A DNA stretch of 48,384 nt from Actinomycetes bacterium (GCA_021801235.1 JAJYYG010000001.1:1-48384); one strand, 5' to 3'. Counted from the first letter of the stretch, positions 35,289 to 44,077 are shown. Numbers and translations: made by a program. The notes: a model not told the origin generated them from the sequence alone.

Positions 35289-35294
35289 TAGGAT
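35289..35294 (+). promoter_or_regulatory. -10 box TAGGAT, leaderless-type promoter of the DksA-like gene
   Basis: TAGGAT ends seven bases before the GTG at 35302. Confidence 0.6.
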
Positions 35295-35301
35295 CGTCCC
35301 C

Positions 35302-35643
35302 GTGCCCGGTGAAGCCCCGACCATCGCCTACCGCCACCTGCTCGAGGAGGAACGCGCCCGGCTCCTCGCCGAACTGGCCGAGCTCGGGTTCGCCGACGGT
35401 GGGAGCGGCCTCGCCTACGACCCGAACTTCGCCGACTCGAGCCAGGTGACGGCGGAACGGGGCGAAGCCGAGGTGCTCGCCGTCCAGCTCCAGGAGTCGA
35501 TGGCCGAGGTCGCCCACGCCCTGGCAAAGCTGGACGACGGGACCTACGGGACCTGCGAGGTGTGCGGACGGCCGATCGACCCGGTGCGGCTCGAGGCGAT
35601 GCCCGCCACCCGGTTCTGCATCGACCACGCCAGCCGGCACTGA
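35302..35643 (+). CDS. TraR/DksA-type zinc finger protein
   Basis: Small protein of 113 residues. A helical hairpin (YRHLLEEERARLLAELAELGF ... VTAERGEAEVLAVQLQESMAEVAHALAKL) precedes a C-terminal zinc finger CEVCGRPIDPVRLEAMPATRFCIDH. Three ligands are Cys85, Cys88 and Cys106; the fourth position, normally Cys, is His109. DksA-family proteins bind RNA polymerase through its secondary channel and modulate transcription, often with ppGpp, but the acidic tip residues are not clearly conserved here, so the exact role is open. GTG start, set by the leaderless promoter. The M50 gene follows 13 bases later and may share the transcript. Confidence 0.88.
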   Translation: MPGEAPTIAYRHLLEEERARLLAELAELGFADGGSGLAYDPNFADSSQVTAERGEAEVLAVQLQESMAEVAHALAKLDDGTYGTCEVCGRPIDPVRLEAMPATRFCIDHASRH

Positions 35644-35656
35644 GCGGCACAACTCG

Positions 35657-36451
35657 GTGGCCTACGGCGGGTACGGGGGCACCGGTCCGGGCGGTCGGCG
35701 GGCGCTGCGCGCCAACGAGCGCACGGCGATCATCGTGGCCGTGGGCGCGGTGCTCGTGGGCATCCTCCTGGCCACCCACCGCATCAGCCGGTTCGAGATC
35801 ATCTACTTCCTCGTGCTGGTGCCGTCGATCATCCTGCACGAGATCTCGCACGGCGCGGTCGCCCTCCTGTTCGGGGACGACACCGCCAAGCGGCAGGGGC
35901 GGCTCAACCTGAACCCGCTTCGGCACGTCGACCCGATCGGCACCCTCCTGGTCCCGGCCGTGCTCTCGCTCTCGGGGCTCGGCGCCTACGGGTGGGCGAA
36001 GCCGGTGCCGGTCAACACCAGCCGGCTCCGGAGCCCGCGCAACCACACGGTCCTCGTGGCCCTGGTCGGGCCACTCACCAACCTCGTCCTCGCCGGCCTG
36101 TTCGGTCTGGCGTTCGCGCTGACCACACCGCTCGGGGTCCGCCAGATCGTGCACCAGTACGGCCTGGTGAGCATCGGCGGCGTGTCGTTCCCGCCGACGC
36201 TGCTCGGTCAGATCCTCTTCATCGGGGGCATCGCCAACCTGGTCCTCGCCGCCTTCAACCTGATCCCCTGCCCGCCGCTCGACGGGGCGGCGGTCCTCGA
36301 GCGGTTCATCCCGGTCCGCCACCTTCCCGAGTACTACCGGCTCCAACCGGCGCTGATGTTCCTGCCGTTCGTGCTGATCCTCCTGTTCCGCAACGAATGG
36401 AGCCAACTGATCGTCCACCTCGTCACCTGGTGGTCCGGCCTGCTGGTATGA
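35657..36451 (+). CDS. M50-family site-2-type metalloprotease
   Basis: Integral membrane zinc protease of 264 residues. The first zinc motif is ILHEISHGAVALLFGDDTAKRQGRLNLNP (His61-Glu62-x2-His65), and the third ligand region is FNLIPCPPLDGAAVLERF (NxxPxPPLDG). About five to six membrane helices are visible. There is no PDZ domain, so it belongs to the short Rv-type or SpoIVFB-like group whose substrates are often transmembrane regulators. GTG at 35657; its stop overlaps the ATG of the following large membrane protein (ATGA). Substrate unknown. Confidence 0.92.
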   Translation: MAYGGYGGTGPGGRRALRANERTAIIVAVGAVLVGILLATHRISRFEIIYFLVLVPSIILHEISHGAVALLFGDDTAKRQGRLNLNPLRHVDPIGTLLVPAVLSLSGLGAYGWAKPVPVNTSRLRSPRNHTVLVALVGPLTNLVLAGLFGLAFALTTPLGVRQIVHQYGLVSIGGVSFPPTLLGQILFIGGIANLVLAAFNLIPCPPLDGAAVLERFIPVRHLPEYYRLQPALMFLPFVLILLFRNEWSQLIVHLVTWWSGLLV

Positions 36452-39390
36452 CGGAGGACACGCCCGCCGCCCCCCCCGCCCGGGTGTCAGCCGCCGACCC
36501 GACCGACACCGACCCGACCGACACCGACCGACCCCACGCCGGCCGCCCGGGCCGGCCGTCGGCGGCCACCGCCTGGGTCCGGAGCCACCCCGGCCTGGTG
36601 GCGCTGGCCCTCCTCCCACCTATCCTGTTCGGGGCCCCGGCCCTCGCCCACCGCTTCTTCCTCGACGGCGACAACCTCATCCAGAACTACCCGTTGCGCA
36701 TCCTGGTGGGGCGCGACCTCGCCCACGGACACCTTCCACTCTGGAACCCCTACCTCTACAGCGGCACGCCGCTGCTCGCCGGCTTCAACGCCGGCGCCGC
36801 CTACCCGCTCAACTGGCTGTACGCCGTCGTGCCGTCCACCGCGGCCTGGACGTTCAACCTCGCCCTGGCCTACGACGCCGCCCTGATCGGCACGTACCTC
36901 ATGCTGCGCCGGTTCGGGACCTCCTCGACCGCGGCCACCTTCGGCGCGGCGGCCTTCACCTTCGGCGGGTTCATGAGCGGGCAGATCGTCCACATCGACA
37001 TCATCGGGAGCGCGGCGTGGGTCCCCTGGATGCTGCTGGCCGTCCACGCCCTCACCGAACCGCCGGAACGGACGGTATCGTTCGTCGCCGCCGCCACCGG
37101 GCCGTGGGCGCTGCTGCTGGCGGTCGCCCTGGGGCTCTCCATCCTGTCGGCCGGAGTGGAGGCCTTCATCGACGGCGGGATCCTGGTGGTCGCCTACGCC
37201 GGCTACCGGACGGTCAGCGGCATGCGAAGCCTCCGGTCGCCACCGGGTGCACCGTGGGCGTATGGAACAGCCGCCTCCCTGGCACTGGGCCTGACGGGGG
37301 GGATCGCGCTGGGAGCGGCACAGTGGCTCCCCGGGCTCGCCTTCGTGGGCCAGTCCCAGCGGAACGGGTCCGGGTACTCCTTCTTCGGCACCGGATCGCT
37401 CCCCGTGCGCACGGTCAGCCTGCTCGTGTCGCCCTTCCTCCTCGGGACGAACCAGAACCGGCCGGCGTACTACGTCGGGCAGTACAACTTCCCCGAGGTG
37501 ACCAGCTACGTGGGCGCTCTGGCCCTCGTCGCCGCCTGCACCCTCCTGGCGGCCCGCTGGCGGCGCGGACCCGAGGGGCGGTCGCTCCGGTTCTGGTTCG
37601 CCGTGCTCGGCGGGGGGATGCTGGCCGCCCTCGGCACGCAGACACCGTTCGGCTTCGTCCTGTACGTGATCCCGGGGGTCAACGCCCAACGGCTCCTCAA
37701 CCGCAACCTCCTCCTGGTCGACCTGGCCCTGGCGGTGCTGCTGGCCTGGTTCGTGCACGCGCTCCTGGAGCGCCGGGGCGCACGGGAGGAAGCCGGTGGG
37801 CCGCGGCGGTGGTGGGCACCGGGTCGGCGCAGGGAGACCGTCCTGACCTGCCTTCCCCTGGGCCTGGCCGTCGTCGCCACCGTCCTGCTCTGGCTGCTCG
37901 GAGCCCGGTTCCAACAGGCGCTCGGCGCCCAGTTCGCCGCGCCGGCGGCCACCATCCACCGGCTCGGCGTGGTCGTGACCATCGGGACCGTGATCACCGC
38001 CATCGCCACCTGGCTCGTCCTCGACGAGCGCCGCATCCCGACCCCCGTCCTACGGCGCCTGCTGGCCGGCACCATGGCGGTCGACCTGGGCTTCTTCACC
38101 CTGTTCGTCCTGCACCCGCCCGTGGGTCTCACCCGGGCGCACGCCCGGACCCCCGCCGCCGCCCGTCTGGCCGCCGTCACCGGCAACGGGCGCTTCGCCA
38201 TCTACGACCCCGACCAGTTCGAGGACTCCCAGCTCCTGGCCCTGGGCCAGACCGACCTCAACGTGATCCGGGGGCTCCCGAGCGCGCAGGGGTACGCGGC
38301 GCTGGTGGGTGCCGGCTACTACGCCGCGACCGGTGCCCACTACCAGGAGGACCTCGATCCGTCGACCCTGGCGGGGACCACCTGGGACCGTCTCGACACG
38401 CGGGTGCTGCTGTCCCTCCCCGGGTACTTCGTGACGCCGGTCCCCGGCCGGTCCCCGGCCGTCACCGCCACCCCCTTCCCGGGGGCTTCGGAGCCGTACA
38501 CCGGGCACCCGACGCCGGTGGTGCGCTCGGTCACCCTCCGGCACGGGCAGTCGCGGACGTGGTACTTCGGCGGAGTGCTCGCCACCACGGGAGGTACCGT
38601 CCCCGTGGCCGGCGGGCGCACCGGGGCCGCCCGCCTGGGACTCGTGACCCCCACCGGCGGCGTCCGATGGCTGACCAGCTCCGAGACGTCCCTCCCTGCC
38701 CCCGGACGCGGGCGGGGGAGGAGCACCGTGCGGTTCCACCTTCCCACGTCTGTCCCCGCCGCAGGCCTGGTGGTGTCGGATCCCTCCTCTGCGTCGGCCG
38801 CGGTCACCGTCGGGGTGCCCACCGTGGTGACCGTCGGCGACGGAGAGGTCCGGCTGGACGGTCGTCTGCAGTACGCGGTGACCCCGCCCCACTGGGTGTT
38901 CGAGGGGACGATCGGATCGTTCGGCGTCTTCTCCAACACGCGGGCGCGCGGCTGGGCGTGGGCAGCTCCCCTCGTCCGGGGCCCCCTCCCTCCGCGGACG
39001 TCGGTGACGGCCTCGCCGGCGGCCCCCGACGGCACCCAACGGATCCTCGTCCGCGCCGGGGGCCCGGTCCGCCTGGTGCGGAGCATGGCCTGGAGCACCG
39101 GCTGGCAGGCCACGGTCGCTCCGGTCACGGGCGATCCGGCCCGGGAGGGCGCGCCGACGTCCCTGGCCGTGCGTGCGGACGGCGTCGTCCAGAGCGTGGC
39201 GCTCCCGTCGGCGGGGACGTTCGTCGTCACGTTCACCTACCGCGACGGACGCGCCGTCGACGGGATCGCCGTCTCCGCAGCCGGCGCCGTCGTCCTGGCG
39301 GCCTGGTTCCTCCTCGCCTGGCGCCGTCGGCTCACCCGGCGGCGTCAGCCGGGAGGGAGCAGCCCGATGGCGTCCGCCGCCCGCCGGTAG
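36448..39390 (+). CDS. Large YfhO-like polytopic membrane protein
   Basis: Protein of 980 residues. A short Asp/Thr/Pro-rich N-terminus (two ADPTDTD-type repeats) is followed by about a dozen membrane helices to residue 560, then a large, probably extracytoplasmic beta-rich region and a final helix (VSAAGAVVLAAWFLLAW) with a basic tail. The motif DGDNLIQNYPLRILVGRDLAHGHLPLWNPYLYSGTPLLAGFNAG is typical of YfhO-family proteins, which relate to GT-C glycosyltransferases and in Firmicutes glycosylate lipoteichoic acid. The acceptor here is unknown. The start overlaps the M50 stop. Its last 46 bases overlap the 3' end of trpS on the opposite strand. Confidence 0.82.
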   Translation: MTEDTPAAPPARVSAADPTDTDPTDTDRPHAGRPGRPSAATAWVRSHPGLVALALLPPILFGAPALAHRFFLDGDNLIQNYPLRILVGRDLAHGHLPLWNPYLYSGTPLLAGFNAGAAYPLNWLYAVVPSTAAWTFNLALAYDAALIGTYLMLRRFGTSSTAATFGAAAFTFGGFMSGQIVHIDIIGSAAWVPWMLLAVHALTEPPERTVSFVAAATGPWALLLAVALGLSILSAGVEAFIDGGILVVAYAGYRTVSGMRSLRSPPGAPWAYGTAASLALGLTGGIALGAAQWLPGLAFVGQSQRNGSGYSFFGTGSLPVRTVSLLVSPFLLGTNQNRPAYYVGQYNFPEVTSYVGALALVAACTLLAARWRRGPEGRSLRFWFAVLGGGMLAALGTQTPFGFVLYVIPGVNAQRLLNRNLLLVDLALAVLLAWFVHALLERRGAREEAGGPRRWWAPGRRRETVLTCLPLGLAVVATVLLWLLGARFQQALGAQFAAPAATIHRLGVVVTIGTVITAIATWLVLDERRIPTPVLRRLLAGTMAVDLGFFTLFVLHPPVGLTRAHARTPAAARLAAVTGNGRFAIYDPDQFEDSQLLALGQTDLNVIRGLPSAQGYAALVGAGYYAATGAHYQEDLDPSTLAGTTWDRLDTRVLLSLPGYFVTPVPGRSPAVTATPFPGASEPYTGHPTPVVRSVTLRHGQSRTWYFGGVLATTGGTVPVAGGRTGAARLGLVTPTGGVRWLTSSETSLPAPGRGRGRSTVRFHLPTSVPAAGLVVSDPSSASAAVTVGVPTVVTVGDGEVRLDGRLQYAVTPPHWVFEGTIGSFGVFSNTRARGWAWAAPLVRGPLPPRTSVTASPAAPDGTQRILVRAGGPVRLVRSMAWSTGWQATVAPVTGDPAREGAPTSLAVRADGVVQSVALPSAGTFVVTFTYRDGRAVDGIAVSAAGAVVLAAWFLLAWRRRLTRRRQPGGSSPMASAARR

Positions 39391-40328
39391 GTCTCCGCCG
39401 CCACCGCGTGCGCTTTCTCCGCGCCGATCGCCAGGAGCGCGGTGACCGCGCCGGGGTCGCCGACCAGCTCGCTGCGGCGCTGGCGGACCGGCCGCAGGAG
39501 CTCGACGAGCGCCTCCGCCAGGTCCTTCTTCAGGTCCCCGTACCGGAGGTACCCGTCGGCCACCAGGTCGGGCGTCCGGTCCGTCGCCACCGCCAGGAGC
39601 TCGAGGAGGTTGGCGAGACCGGGCTTGGCCACCGGGTCGTAGCGGAGGTCACCGTCGCTGTCGGTCACCGCGCGGCGCACCTTGCGGGAGAGGTCTTCAG
39701 GGGTGTCGAAGAGGAGCACCGTCCCGAGCGGGGAGCTCACCGACTTGGACATCTTCCGCTCGGGCTGTTGGAGGTCCATCACCCGGGCCCCGACGGTGGG
39801 GACCGACGCCTCGGGCACCACGAACGTGGCCCCGTAGCGGCTGTTGAACCGCTCGGCCAGCTGGCGGGTGAGCTCGATGTGCTGGCGCTGGTCGTCCCCG
39901 ACCGGCACCCGGTCTGCGTCGTAGAGGAGGATGTCGGCAGCCTGGAGGACCGGATAGGTGAACAGGCCCGCCCGGACGGAGTCACGTCCGGCGGACTTGT
40001 CCTTGAAGGCCACCATCCGCCCGAGCTCGCCCATGGTGGCGGTGCACTCCAGCAACCAGGTGAGCCGAGGGTGCTCGGGGACGTGGCTCTGGACGAACAG
40101 GGTGCATCGTTCCGGGTCGAGCCCGGCGGCCAACAGGTCGACGGCGGTCTGATGGGTGCGGGACCGGAGCTCGGCCGGGTCGATGTCGAGGGTGAGGGCA
40201 TGGAGGTCGACCACGCAGTAGACGGCGTCGTGGACGTACTGGTCCGCCACCCAGTTCCGGATCGCCCCGAGGTAGTTGCCGAGATGGAGGTCGCCGGAGG
40301 GTTGGATGCCGGAGAGGACGGTGGCCAT
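39345..40328 (-). CDS. trpS: Tryptophanyl-tRNA synthetase
   Basis: Class I aminoacyl-tRNA synthetase charging tRNA-Trp, 327 residues, a normal length. The HIGH-type signature is GIQPSGDLHLGNYLGAI at residues 7-23; the tryptophan-site segments TYPVLQAADILLYDADRVPVGDDQRQHIELTR are clear; the KMSKS loop is PERKMSKSVSSPLG. The ATG at 40328 is eight bases after a TACGAT box on the minus strand, so the mRNA is probably leaderless or nearly so. It is divergent from scpA with 85 bases between, and its 3' end overlaps the YfhO-like gene by 46 bases. Confidence 0.97.
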   Translation of the reverse strand: MATVLSGIQPSGDLHLGNYLGAIRNWVADQYVHDAVYCVVDLHALTLDIDPAELRSRTHQTAVDLLAAGLDPERCTLFVQSHVPEHPRLTWLLECTATMGELGRMVAFKDKSAGRDSVRAGLFTYPVLQAADILLYDADRVPVGDDQRQHIELTRQLAERFNSRYGATFVVPEASVPTVGARVMDLQQPERKMSKSVSSPLGTVLLFDTPEDLSRKVRRAVTDSDGDLRYDPVAKPGLANLLELLAVATDRTPDLVADGYLRYGDLKKDLAEALVELLRPVRQRRSELVGDPGAVTALLAIGAEKAHAVAAETYRRAADAIGLLPPG

Positions 40329-40336
40329 GGGCGGCC

Positions 40337-40342
40337 ATCGTA
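40337..40342 (-). promoter_or_regulatory. -10 box TACGAT of trpS
   Basis: On the minus strand TACGAT (40342-40337) ends eight bases before the trpS ATG. Confidence 0.55.
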
Positions 40343-40401
40343 GAACGGTCCCGGACCGCCGCCGCCACCCCCCGGTGGCACCGACGGGGTCCGGAACCCG
40401 G

Positions 40402-40407
40402 TAGCGT
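40402..40407 (+). promoter_or_regulatory. -10 box TAGCGT, leaderless-type promoter of scpA
   Basis: TAGCGT ends six bases before the GTG at 40414, same hexamer and spacing as at 7550. Confidence 0.6.
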
Positions 40408-40413
40408 CGCGGC

Positions 40414-41184
40414 GTGGCTGCCACCATCACCCTCCCCGTCTTCGCCGGTCCGATCGAAGCCCTGCTCCAGTCGGTCAACGGCAACCAGATCGACCTCTAC
40501 GACGTCCCGTTGGCGGACGTGGTCGACGCCTTCCTGCGGCAGATCGCGGCCTGGGACGAGGTCGACCTCGGCACGCTGAGCGAGTTCCTGGTGGTGGCGG
40601 CGGTGCTGGTGGAGCTCAAGTCGCGGAGGCTGCTCCCCGGGCCGGACGACGTCGAACCGGACGAGGAGCTGGTGGGCTGGGAGGAACGCGACCTCCTCCT
40701 GGCACGCCTCCTCGAATGCCAGGCCTACGCGGCGGCCGCTGACCGCTTCGCGCGGCTCATCGAGCACGCCGCTCTGTCCGTCCCGCGCTCGGCCGGCCTG
40801 GACGACGACTTCGTCGTGCAGGCCCCCGATCTCCTCGCCGGGGTCACCCCGTCCCTGCTCGCCGACGCCTACCGCAGGGCGACGGCCGATCGGCCGGTCC
40901 CGACGGTCGATCTCTACCACGTGACCGTCGACGCGGTCACCGTCTCCGAGGCGGTGTCGGAGCTCCAGGCGCGGCTGCCCACGGAAGGCCGGGTGACGTT
41001 CCGGTCCCTGACCGGGCACCTCACGACCCGCATCGAGGTGATCGTGCGGTTCCTGGCGGTCCTCGAACTGTGCAAGCAGGGGCGGGTCGCCCTCGACCAG
41101 GGGAGGACCTTCGGCGAGCTCGGCGTGCGCTGGCTGGCAGGGGCGGACGCGGACGGCGGGTCCTACGACGAGTACGAGGGCTGA
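40414..41184 (+). CDS. scpA: Segregation and condensation protein A
   Basis: Kleisin subunit of the Smc-ScpAB complex, which compacts and segregates the chromosome; 256 residues. The N-terminal kleisin motif FAGPIEALLQSVNGNQIDLYDVPLADVVDAFL begins at residue 10 (family consensus FEGPLDLLL...), followed by the LSEFLVVAAVLVELKSRRLLP helix. The C-terminal winged helix is VIVRFLAVLELCKQGRVALDQGRTFGEL. The second segment reads PIEALL rather than PLDLLL, a mild variation. GTG start by leaderless promoter; scpB starts three bases after the stop. Confidence 0.94.
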   Translation: MAATITLPVFAGPIEALLQSVNGNQIDLYDVPLADVVDAFLRQIAAWDEVDLGTLSEFLVVAAVLVELKSRRLLPGPDDVEPDEELVGWEERDLLLARLLECQAYAAAADRFARLIEHAALSVPRSAGLDDDFVVQAPDLLAGVTPSLLADAYRRATADRPVPTVDLYHVTVDAVTVSEAVSELQARLPTEGRVTFRSLTGHLTTRIEVIVRFLAVLELCKQGRVALDQGRTFGELGVRWLAGADADGGSYDEYEG

Positions 41185-41187
41185 CCG

Positions 41188-41760
41188 GTGACGCTCTCCT
41201 CCGAAGCCCGCGCCGTCGAGGCGGTGCTGATCGCGGCCGTCGAACCGGTCGCTCCCGGCCTGCTCTCGGAGCTCCTCGAGGTCCCGGCGGAGCGGATCGT
41301 CGAGTGTTGCGACGAGCTCGCCGACGCCTGCCGGCAGGGGAACCGCGGGTTCGAGGTGGTCCGGGTGGCCGGGGGATACCGGATCCAGACCCACCCCGAC
41401 CTGGCACCCTACGTCGAGCGCTTCGCCAACGTGGGCGTCTCGGCCCGGCTCTCCGCAGCTGCGCTGGAGACGCTGGCCATCGTCGCCTACCGGCAACCGG
41501 TGTCACGCTCCCAGATCGCGGCCCTCCGGGGAGTCAACGTGGACGGGGTGGTCCGGCTGCTCGAGCACCGTGGGTACATCGTGGCGGCAGGCAGGGCGGA
41601 CGGCCCCGGGCAGGCCGTGCTCTACGCCACCACGGACGCCTTTCTCGAGCGCCTCGGCCTCGACTGCCTCGAGGACCTTCCCCCGGTGGCCGAGCTCCTT
41701 CCCGGACCGGAGGCGGTCGCCGAGCTCGAGGACCAGCTCCGGCCGGGCTCCGGGCTGTGA
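41188..41760 (+). CDS. scpB: Segregation and condensation protein B
   Basis: Dimeric winged-helix partner of ScpA in the Smc complex, 190 residues. The family segment AVEAVLIAAVEPVAPGLLSELLEVPAERI starts near residue 7, and LSAAALETLAIVAYRQPVSRSQIAALRGVNVDGVVRLLEHRGYI is the diagnostic ScpB second winged helix. It ends FLERLGLDCLEDLPPVAELLP, again typical. GTG at 41188 follows scpA by three bases, and rluB starts 15 bases after its stop, so scpA-scpB-rluB form one unit. Confidence 0.95.
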   Translation: MTLSSEARAVEAVLIAAVEPVAPGLLSELLEVPAERIVECCDELADACRQGNRGFEVVRVAGGYRIQTHPDLAPYVERFANVGVSARLSAAALETLAIVAYRQPVSRSQIAALRGVNVDGVVRLLEHRGYIVAAGRADGPGQAVLYATTDAFLERLGLDCLEDLPPVAELLPGPEAVAELEDQLRPGSGL

Positions 41761-41775
41761 CGACGACCTCCCCGA

Positions 41776-42573
41776 GTGACTGAGCCGACGGTCCCCCCGG
41801 GGTCGGACGGTACCCCGCTGCCCGGCGGGGAACGCCTCCAGAAGGTGCTGGCCCGTCTCGGCCTCGGGTCGCGGCGCGCCTGCGAGGAGCTCATCACCGC
41901 CGGTCGGGTCACCGTGAACGGCACGCTCCCCGTCCTCGGACGCCGGATCGATCCGGCGGTGGACGAAGTGGCCCTCGACGGTGTCCCCCTGCCGGTCGTC
42001 CCCGGCCTGGTCCACTACCTGGTCAACAAGCCGGTCGGTGTGGTCAGCACCGCCGAGGACACCCACGGGCGCCCGATCGTCGTGTCCCTGGTCCCCGACA
42101 CCCCCCGGGTGTTCCCGGTCGGACGGCTGGACCGCGACAGCGAAGGCCTGCTGGTGCTCACCAACGACGGCGCCCTGGCCCACCGGCTCGCCCACCCCTC
42201 GTTCGGGGTGCCGAAGGAGTACCTGGTCGAGGTGGACGGGACCCCGTCGGCGGGAGCGGTCCGCAGGCTGCGGGAGGGTGTGGCGCTCGAGGACGGCCCG
42301 ACGGCGCCGGCCAAGGTGGCCGTGGTGGCACCGGGCCTCCTGCGGATCGTCATCCACGAGGGGCGGAACCGGCAGGTGCGCCGCATGTGCGACGCCGTCG
42401 GGCACCCGGTGCGCCGTCTGGTCCGCACCCGCATCGGTCCGGTCAGCGACACCGCGCTCGCTCCCGGGACCTGGCGCCGGCTGTCCATCGACGAGGTTCG
42501 GGCCCTGTCGGCGGCGGCGGCGCCCAGACCGGACTCCCCGCGCCCACGCCTCCCTCCGGAGGCCGATGAGTAA
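41776..42573 (+). CDS. rluB: RluB-type rRNA pseudouridine synthase
   Basis: Pseudouridine synthase of 265 residues, RsuA/RluB family. The S4 RNA-binding domain lies at residues 19-65 (ERLQKVLARLGLGSRRACEELITAGRVTVNG). The catalytic aspartate is Asp119 in FPVGRLDRDSEGLLVLTNDG. The C-terminal YLVEVDG ... IHEGRNRQVRRMCDAVGHPVRRLVRTRIG is typical. It modifies 23S rRNA (position equivalent to E. coli 2605) by family knowledge. GTG at 41776. Its TAA stop is also the beginning of the -10 box of the next gene. Confidence 0.94.
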   Translation: MTEPTVPPGSDGTPLPGGERLQKVLARLGLGSRRACEELITAGRVTVNGTLPVLGRRIDPAVDEVALDGVPLPVVPGLVHYLVNKPVGVVSTAEDTHGRPIVVSLVPDTPRVFPVGRLDRDSEGLLVLTNDGALAHRLAHPSFGVPKEYLVEVDGTPSAGAVRRLREGVALEDGPTAPAKVAVVAPGLLRIVIHEGRNRQVRRMCDAVGHPVRRLVRTRIGPVSDTALAPGTWRRLSIDEVRALSAAAAPRPDSPRPRLPPEADE

Positions 42574-42576
42574 CAT
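42571..42576 (+). promoter_or_regulatory. -10 box TAACAT of the chorismate mutase gene, overlapping the rluB stop
   Basis: TAACAT starts at the rluB TAA stop codon and ends nine bases before the ATG at 42586. Confidence 0.45.
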
Positions 42577-42585
42577 GCCAGGCTG

Positions 42586-42954
42586 ATGCCGTCATCCATC
42601 CGCGCCGTCCGTGGCGCCACCACGGTCGAAGCCGATCGCCCCGATCTGATCACCGAGCGGGTCGTGGAGCTCCTGGAGACCATCCTCGCTCGCAACGGCC
42701 TGACCGAGGAGGAGATCATCTCCATCCTGTTCACCGCCACCGAGGACATCGTGTCGATCTTCCCGGCGACGGCGGCCCGCTCCATCGGGCTCGGAGCCGT
42801 GCCCCTGATCTGCGCGCGTGAGCTCTCGATCGTCGGGTCCGTGCCGCGGTGCATCCGGGTGATGCTGCATGTGGAGTCGGACCGGGACCGTAGGGAGATC
42901 CACCACGTCTACCTCGAAGGCGCAAAAGGACTCCGTGACGACCTCCCGGCCTGA
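42586..42954 (+). CDS. aroH: AroH-type monofunctional chorismate mutase
   Basis: Converts chorismate to prephenate for Phe and Tyr synthesis; 122 residues, the normal length for the AroH (B. subtilis) trimeric type. Diagnostic segments are IRAVRGATTVEADRP at the N-terminus (catalytic Arg in RGATTV), ILFTATEDIVSIFPATAAR, VPLICARELSIVGSVPRCIRVMLHV with the Arg that contacts substrate, and HHVYLEGAKGLRDDL. It is followed by prephenate dehydrogenase and EPSP synthase, which makes a shikimate/tyrosine cluster. Confidence 0.96.
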   Translation: MPSSIRAVRGATTVEADRPDLITERVVELLETILARNGLTEEEIISILFTATEDIVSIFPATAARSIGLGAVPLICARELSIVGSVPRCIRVMLHVESDRDRREIHHVYLEGAKGLRDDLPA

Positions 42955-42980
42955 TCCCGCCCCCCCGGGGGCGGGCCCGC

Positions 42981-42986
42981 TACCGT
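42981..42986 (+). promoter_or_regulatory. -10 box TACCGT before tyrA
   Basis: TACCGT ends eight bases before a GTG at 42995 that is in frame with the dehydrogenase. This is the basis for choosing that start. Confidence 0.5.
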
Positions 42987-42994
42987 CCCGTCCG

Positions 42995-44077
42995 GTGGTC
43001 CCCGGGAGGGCCATGCTCTTCGGTACCGGCCTGATCGGCGGCTCGGTAGGCATGGCCCTGCGCCAACGGGGCTGGTGGGTCACCGGGTGCGACACCGGGC
43101 CCGGCGTGGCGGCCCGGGCCGCCCGGCTCGGCGCGCTGTCGGAAGAAGGGGTCGACCCGCAGGCCGACCTGGTGGTCGTGGCGACCCCGGTCCACGAGAC
43201 GGCGCGGGTCGCCGACGCCTTCCTGTCCCGGACCGACCGCAAGGACACCGTGGTGGTCACCGACGTCGGGAGCGTCAAAGGTCCGCTGGTGGCGACGATC
43301 GACCATCCCTGGTTCGTCGGGGGCCATCCGATGGCGGGGTCGGAGCAGGTCGGGGTGGACGGGGCGCGACCCGACCTGTTCGTCGGTGCGACCTGGGTCC
43401 TCACCCCCACGACGCAGACCGACCCCTCGGCGTTCACCCGGCTGCGGAGCATCCTGGCGGACCTGGGGGCGACCGTGGTCGCCCTCACCCCGCAGGGGCA
43501 CGACGAGATGGTGGCGGTGGTCTCCCATGTGCCCCATCTGACCGCGGCGACGTTGATGGACCTGGCCGCCGGACGGGGCGAGGAACAGGCCGCGCTGCTG
43601 CAGCTGGCGGCCGGCGGCTTCCGGGACATGACCCGGGTGGCCGCCGGGCAGCCCGACATCTGGCCCGACATCTGCGACGACAACGCGGCGGCGATCGTGG
43701 AGACGCTCGACCTGCTGATCGGGGCACTCGGCACCATGCGGGCCTGCGTCGCCGAGCACGACCACGCCTCCCTGCTCGCCATCCTCCAGCGGGCGGCCGA
43801 CGCCCGGCGGTCGCTTCCCGGTCGGCTTCCCCGTCCCGACGACCTCGCCGAGGTACGAGTTCCGGTGCCGGACCGCGAGGGAGTCCTGGCCGAGATCACG
43901 ACGCTGGCCGCGGAGCTTCGGGTCAACATCCTCGACCTCGAGATCGCCCACTCGGTCGAAGGCGACCGCGGCGTCGCGGTGATCGTGGTCGACGGGCATC
44001 AGGCGTCCACGCTGGTGGAGGCCCTGGGGGAGAGGGGTTACCCGTCGACCCGCGCCCTGATCGGGTCCACCCGATGA
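42995..44077 (+). CDS. tyrA: Prephenate dehydrogenase with C-terminal ACT domain
   Basis: NAD-dependent dehydrogenase converting prephenate to 4-hydroxyphenylpyruvate, 360 residues. Rossmann motif MLFGTGLIGGSVGMALR at the N-terminus, then GGHPMAGSEQVGVDGARPDLFVGATWVLTP with the catalytic His, and DEMVAVVSHVPHLTAATLMDLA. Residues 285-355 (VRVPVPDREGVLAEITTLAAELRVNILDLEIAHS) form an ACT domain, probably for tyrosine feedback. Possible starts are GTG 42935 (inside aroH), GTG 42995 (leaderless promoter) and ATG 43013 (with GGGAGGG upstream); 42995 keeps the first beta strand whole. The stop overlaps aroA (ATGA). Confidence 0.94.
   Translation: MVPGRAMLFGTGLIGGSVGMALRQRGWWVTGCDTGPGVAARAARLGALSEEGVDPQADLVVVATPVHETARVADAFLSRTDRKDTVVVTDVGSVKGPLVATIDHPWFVGGHPMAGSEQVGVDGARPDLFVGATWVLTPTTQTDPSAFTRLRSILADLGATVVALTPQGHDEMVAVVSHVPHLTAATLMDLAAGRGEEQAALLQLAAGGFRDMTRVAAGQPDIWPDICDDNAAAIVETLDLLIGALGTMRACVAEHDHASLLAILQRAADARRSLPGRLPRPDDLAEVRVPVPDREGVLAEITTLAAELRVNILDLEIAHSVEGDRGVAVIVVDGHQASTLVEALGERGYPSTRALIGSTR

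Noticed and set aside
42869-42994. Longer tyrA starting inside aroH
   Set aside because: The extra residues are low complexity and cross the aroH end; a promoter box eight bases before GTG 42995 supports the shorter form.
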